A stretch of DNA of 6,258 nt from Planctomycetota bacterium (lineage in GTDB: Bacteria > Planctomycetota > Phycisphaerae > Phycisphaerales > SM1A02), in the NCBI GenBank assembly GCA_009924765.1, contig RFQW01000106.1:1-6258 (forward strand). The letters run 5' to 3'. Positions within the stretch are counted from its first letter, which is position 1. Each line of letters opens with the position of its first letter. The notes below the pieces were generated by a model, which worked only from the letters and a program-made list of their open reading frames with translations, was not told the origin of the DNA and did not search any database. Made by a program: the position numbers and the translations under genes. Positions 5,373-6,258 of this stretch are shown piece by piece.

Positions 5373-5882
5373 ATGAAATGCGATCACTGCGACAAGCCTG
5401 CGGTGGTGCACGAGGTGGTGATCAAGAACGGCACCACCAGTGAGGTGCACCTGTGCGCCGAACATGCGGCGCAGAAGGGCTATCAGGTGCCCACGGCGCC
5501 GGTCACGCAGTTGCTTGCGCAGTTCGCCGGACAGATTCCCGCCGTGCAGGTGAGCGCGCGACGCGAGCCCATCGCTGCAGCGCGATGCCCCGGCTGCGGG
5601 CTTCCCTTCGCCGACTTCCGCCAGACCGGACTGCTGGGCTGCCCCGCCTGCTACGACGCCTTCATGCCGCAGATCGGCGCGGTGATCGAGCGCGCGCAGG
5701 CTGGTGCGGTGCATCATGTGGGCCGAAGTCCACAGCGACTCGAGGGCATGGCCGATCGCGTGGCCCTTCGCAAGCGACTCATGCAGGAACTGGAGACCGC
5801 GATCGCCGCCGAACAGTACGAGCGCGCGGCGCGCCTGCGCGACCAGCTGCAGGGACTGGGCGACGTCGGAGGCAAGGCCTGA
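5373..5882 (+). CDS. mcsA: McsA-type zinc-binding activator of protein-arginine kinase (UVR motif protein)
   Basis: Expected to bind and activate the arginine kinase McsB, whose gene follows directly. In Firmicutes the pair feeds phosphoarginine-tagged proteins to ClpCP. The 169-residue protein has four metal-binding pairs: Cys3/Cys6 (CDHC), Cys28/His31 (CAEH), Cys72/Cys75 (CPGC) and Cys90/Cys93 (CPAC), enough for two zinc sites. A linker around 97-128 contains FMPQIGAVIERAQ and HHVGRSP. The C-terminal UVR-like helical hairpin lies at about 130-163 (LRKRLMQELETAIAAEQYERAARLRDQLQGL region). The His at position 31 instead of a fourth Cys fits known McsA variants. The stop overlaps the mcsB start as TGATG, so the two are translationally coupled. 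The start has no Shine-Dalgarno sequence but has TAGAAT nearby. CtsR and ClpC are not in the window. Confidence 0.9.
   Translation: MKCDHCDKPAVVHEVVIKNGTTSEVHLCAEHAAQKGYQVPTAPVTQLLAQFAGQIPAVQVSARREPIAAARCPGCGLPFADFRQTGLLGCPACYDAFMPQIGAVIERAQAGAVHHVGRSPQRLEGMADRVALRKRLMQELETAIAAEQYERAARLRDQLQGLGDVGGKA
5868..5872 (+). promoter_or_regulatory. Shine-Dalgarno GGAGG of mcsB, inside mcsA
   Basis: GGAGG ends 9 bases before the ATG at 5882. With the TGATG overlap it supports coupled translation of mcsA and mcsB. Confidence 0.6.
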
Positions 5883-6258
5883 TGCGCCTCAGCGAGGAGA
5901 GCGCGGCCGTGCAGGTGGGTCCCGAGGCGGACGTGGTGGTGAGTTCGCGCATCCGCCTGGCGCGCAACGTGGCGGGCTTCCCGTTCGTGGGCCGCTGCAA
6001 CGACACGCAGCGCAACGAGGTGATCACGCTGGTGGCGCGCGCGCCGCTGGGCCAGAACTTCGGCGCCGGCCTGACCTGGGTGAACATGGCGCAGACCTCG
6101 CCGCAGGAACGGCAGCTGATGGTGGAGCGCCACCTGATCTCGCGACACTTCGCCGACAGCACCGTGGCCCGCACCGTGGGCGTGGATGCCGAGGAAAGCC
6201 TGAGCGTGATGGTGAACGAGGAAGATCACCTGCGCATCCAGACCATCATGCCGGGATT
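5882..6258 (+). CDS. mcsB: Protein-arginine kinase McsB, N-terminal 125 residues (truncated by window end)
   Basis: Phosphorylates arginine side chains of proteins using ATP; related to creatine and arginine phosphagen kinases. The ATG at 5882 shares its A with the mcsA stop. Visible family motifs are DVVVSSRIRLARNVAGFPF (17-35), whose arginines bind ATP phosphates in the family, VERHLISRHF (81-90), and SVMVNEEDHLRIQ (108-120), the guanidino-kinase signature. The next residues, TIMPG, lead into the catalytic domain. The reading frame is open to the last base, so about two thirds of the protein, including the catalytic Cys region, is not visible. The N-terminus before the SSRIRLARN motif is slightly shorter than in Bacillus McsB. 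Its place after a McsA gene makes the assignment secure. Confidence 0.94.
   Translation, partial: MRLSEESAAVQVGPEADVVVSSRIRLARNVAGFPFVGRCNDTQRNEVITLVARAPLGQNFGAGLTWVNMAQTSPQERQLMVERHLISRHFADSTVARTVGVDAEESLSVMVNEEDHLRIQTIMPG

Noticed and set aside
4491..5717. Long minus-strand open frame opposite kdsA and mcsA (408 codons)
   Set aside because: It is antisense to two well-recognised genes, is rich in His, Ala, Gly and Arg as expected for a shadow frame in GC-rich DNA, and has no family motifs.

Overview
The window is GC-rich, densely coding bacterial chromosome. A KDO-8-phosphate synthase (lipopolysaccharide pathway) points to an organism with an outer membrane. It is followed immediately by the protein-arginine kinase pair McsA/McsB. 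A Gfo/Idh/MocA oxidoreductase whose N-terminus resembles versions common in planctomycetes adds to this. Together they suggest a member of the Planctomycetota, perhaps of the Phycisphaerae, but this is an inference from gene content and not from a marker gene. I see no rRNA, tRNA, CRISPR, insertion sequence, phage gene or attachment site.

Layout. (1) 1-553, minus: the 5' part of a Gfo/Idh/MocA oxidoreductase, running off the window and broken by an apparent one-base deletion near 428. (2) 655-1859, plus: a membrane-anchored protein made almost wholly of about fifteen 20-24-residue repeats, split at 1206-1209 by a second apparent one-base deletion. (3) 1896-2300, minus: an unrecognised 134-residue protein. 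(4) 2382-2981, plus: a secreted DUF6265-like protein. (5) 2992-4393, minus: a DUF1444 (YtpQ-like) gene followed 19 bases later by a PabA/TrpG-type glutamine amidotransferase. (6) 4518-6258, plus: kdsA, mcsA and the first 125 codons of mcsB, tightly packed.

How the genes work together. McsA and McsB are expected to form one unit, McsA being the zinc-binding activator of the arginine kinase McsB. KdsA makes KDO-8-phosphate for the lipid A inner core, and its link to mcsAB looks positional. PabA would supply ammonia to a PabB or TrpE partner that is not in this window. The other genes look like independent housekeeping or envelope genes.

The most interesting signal is regulatory. Four genes (134-residue protein, DUF6265-like, pabA, mcsA) lack a Shine-Dalgarno sequence and instead carry TAGCAT or TAGAAT on the coding strand, ending 7-9 bases before the start codon. 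That is where a -10 box would lie if transcription began at or next to the start codon, so these may be leaderless mRNAs. Four other genes (oxidoreductase, repeat protein, DUF1444, mcsB) have clear Shine-Dalgarno sequences instead. The second point is the two frame breaks, each repaired by adding one G to restore a GG pair; they may be assembly errors rather than true mutations.

Non-coding stretches are short: 554-654, 1860-1895, 2301-2381, 2982-2991, 3577-3595, 4394-4517 and 5361-5372. None exceeds 300 bases.
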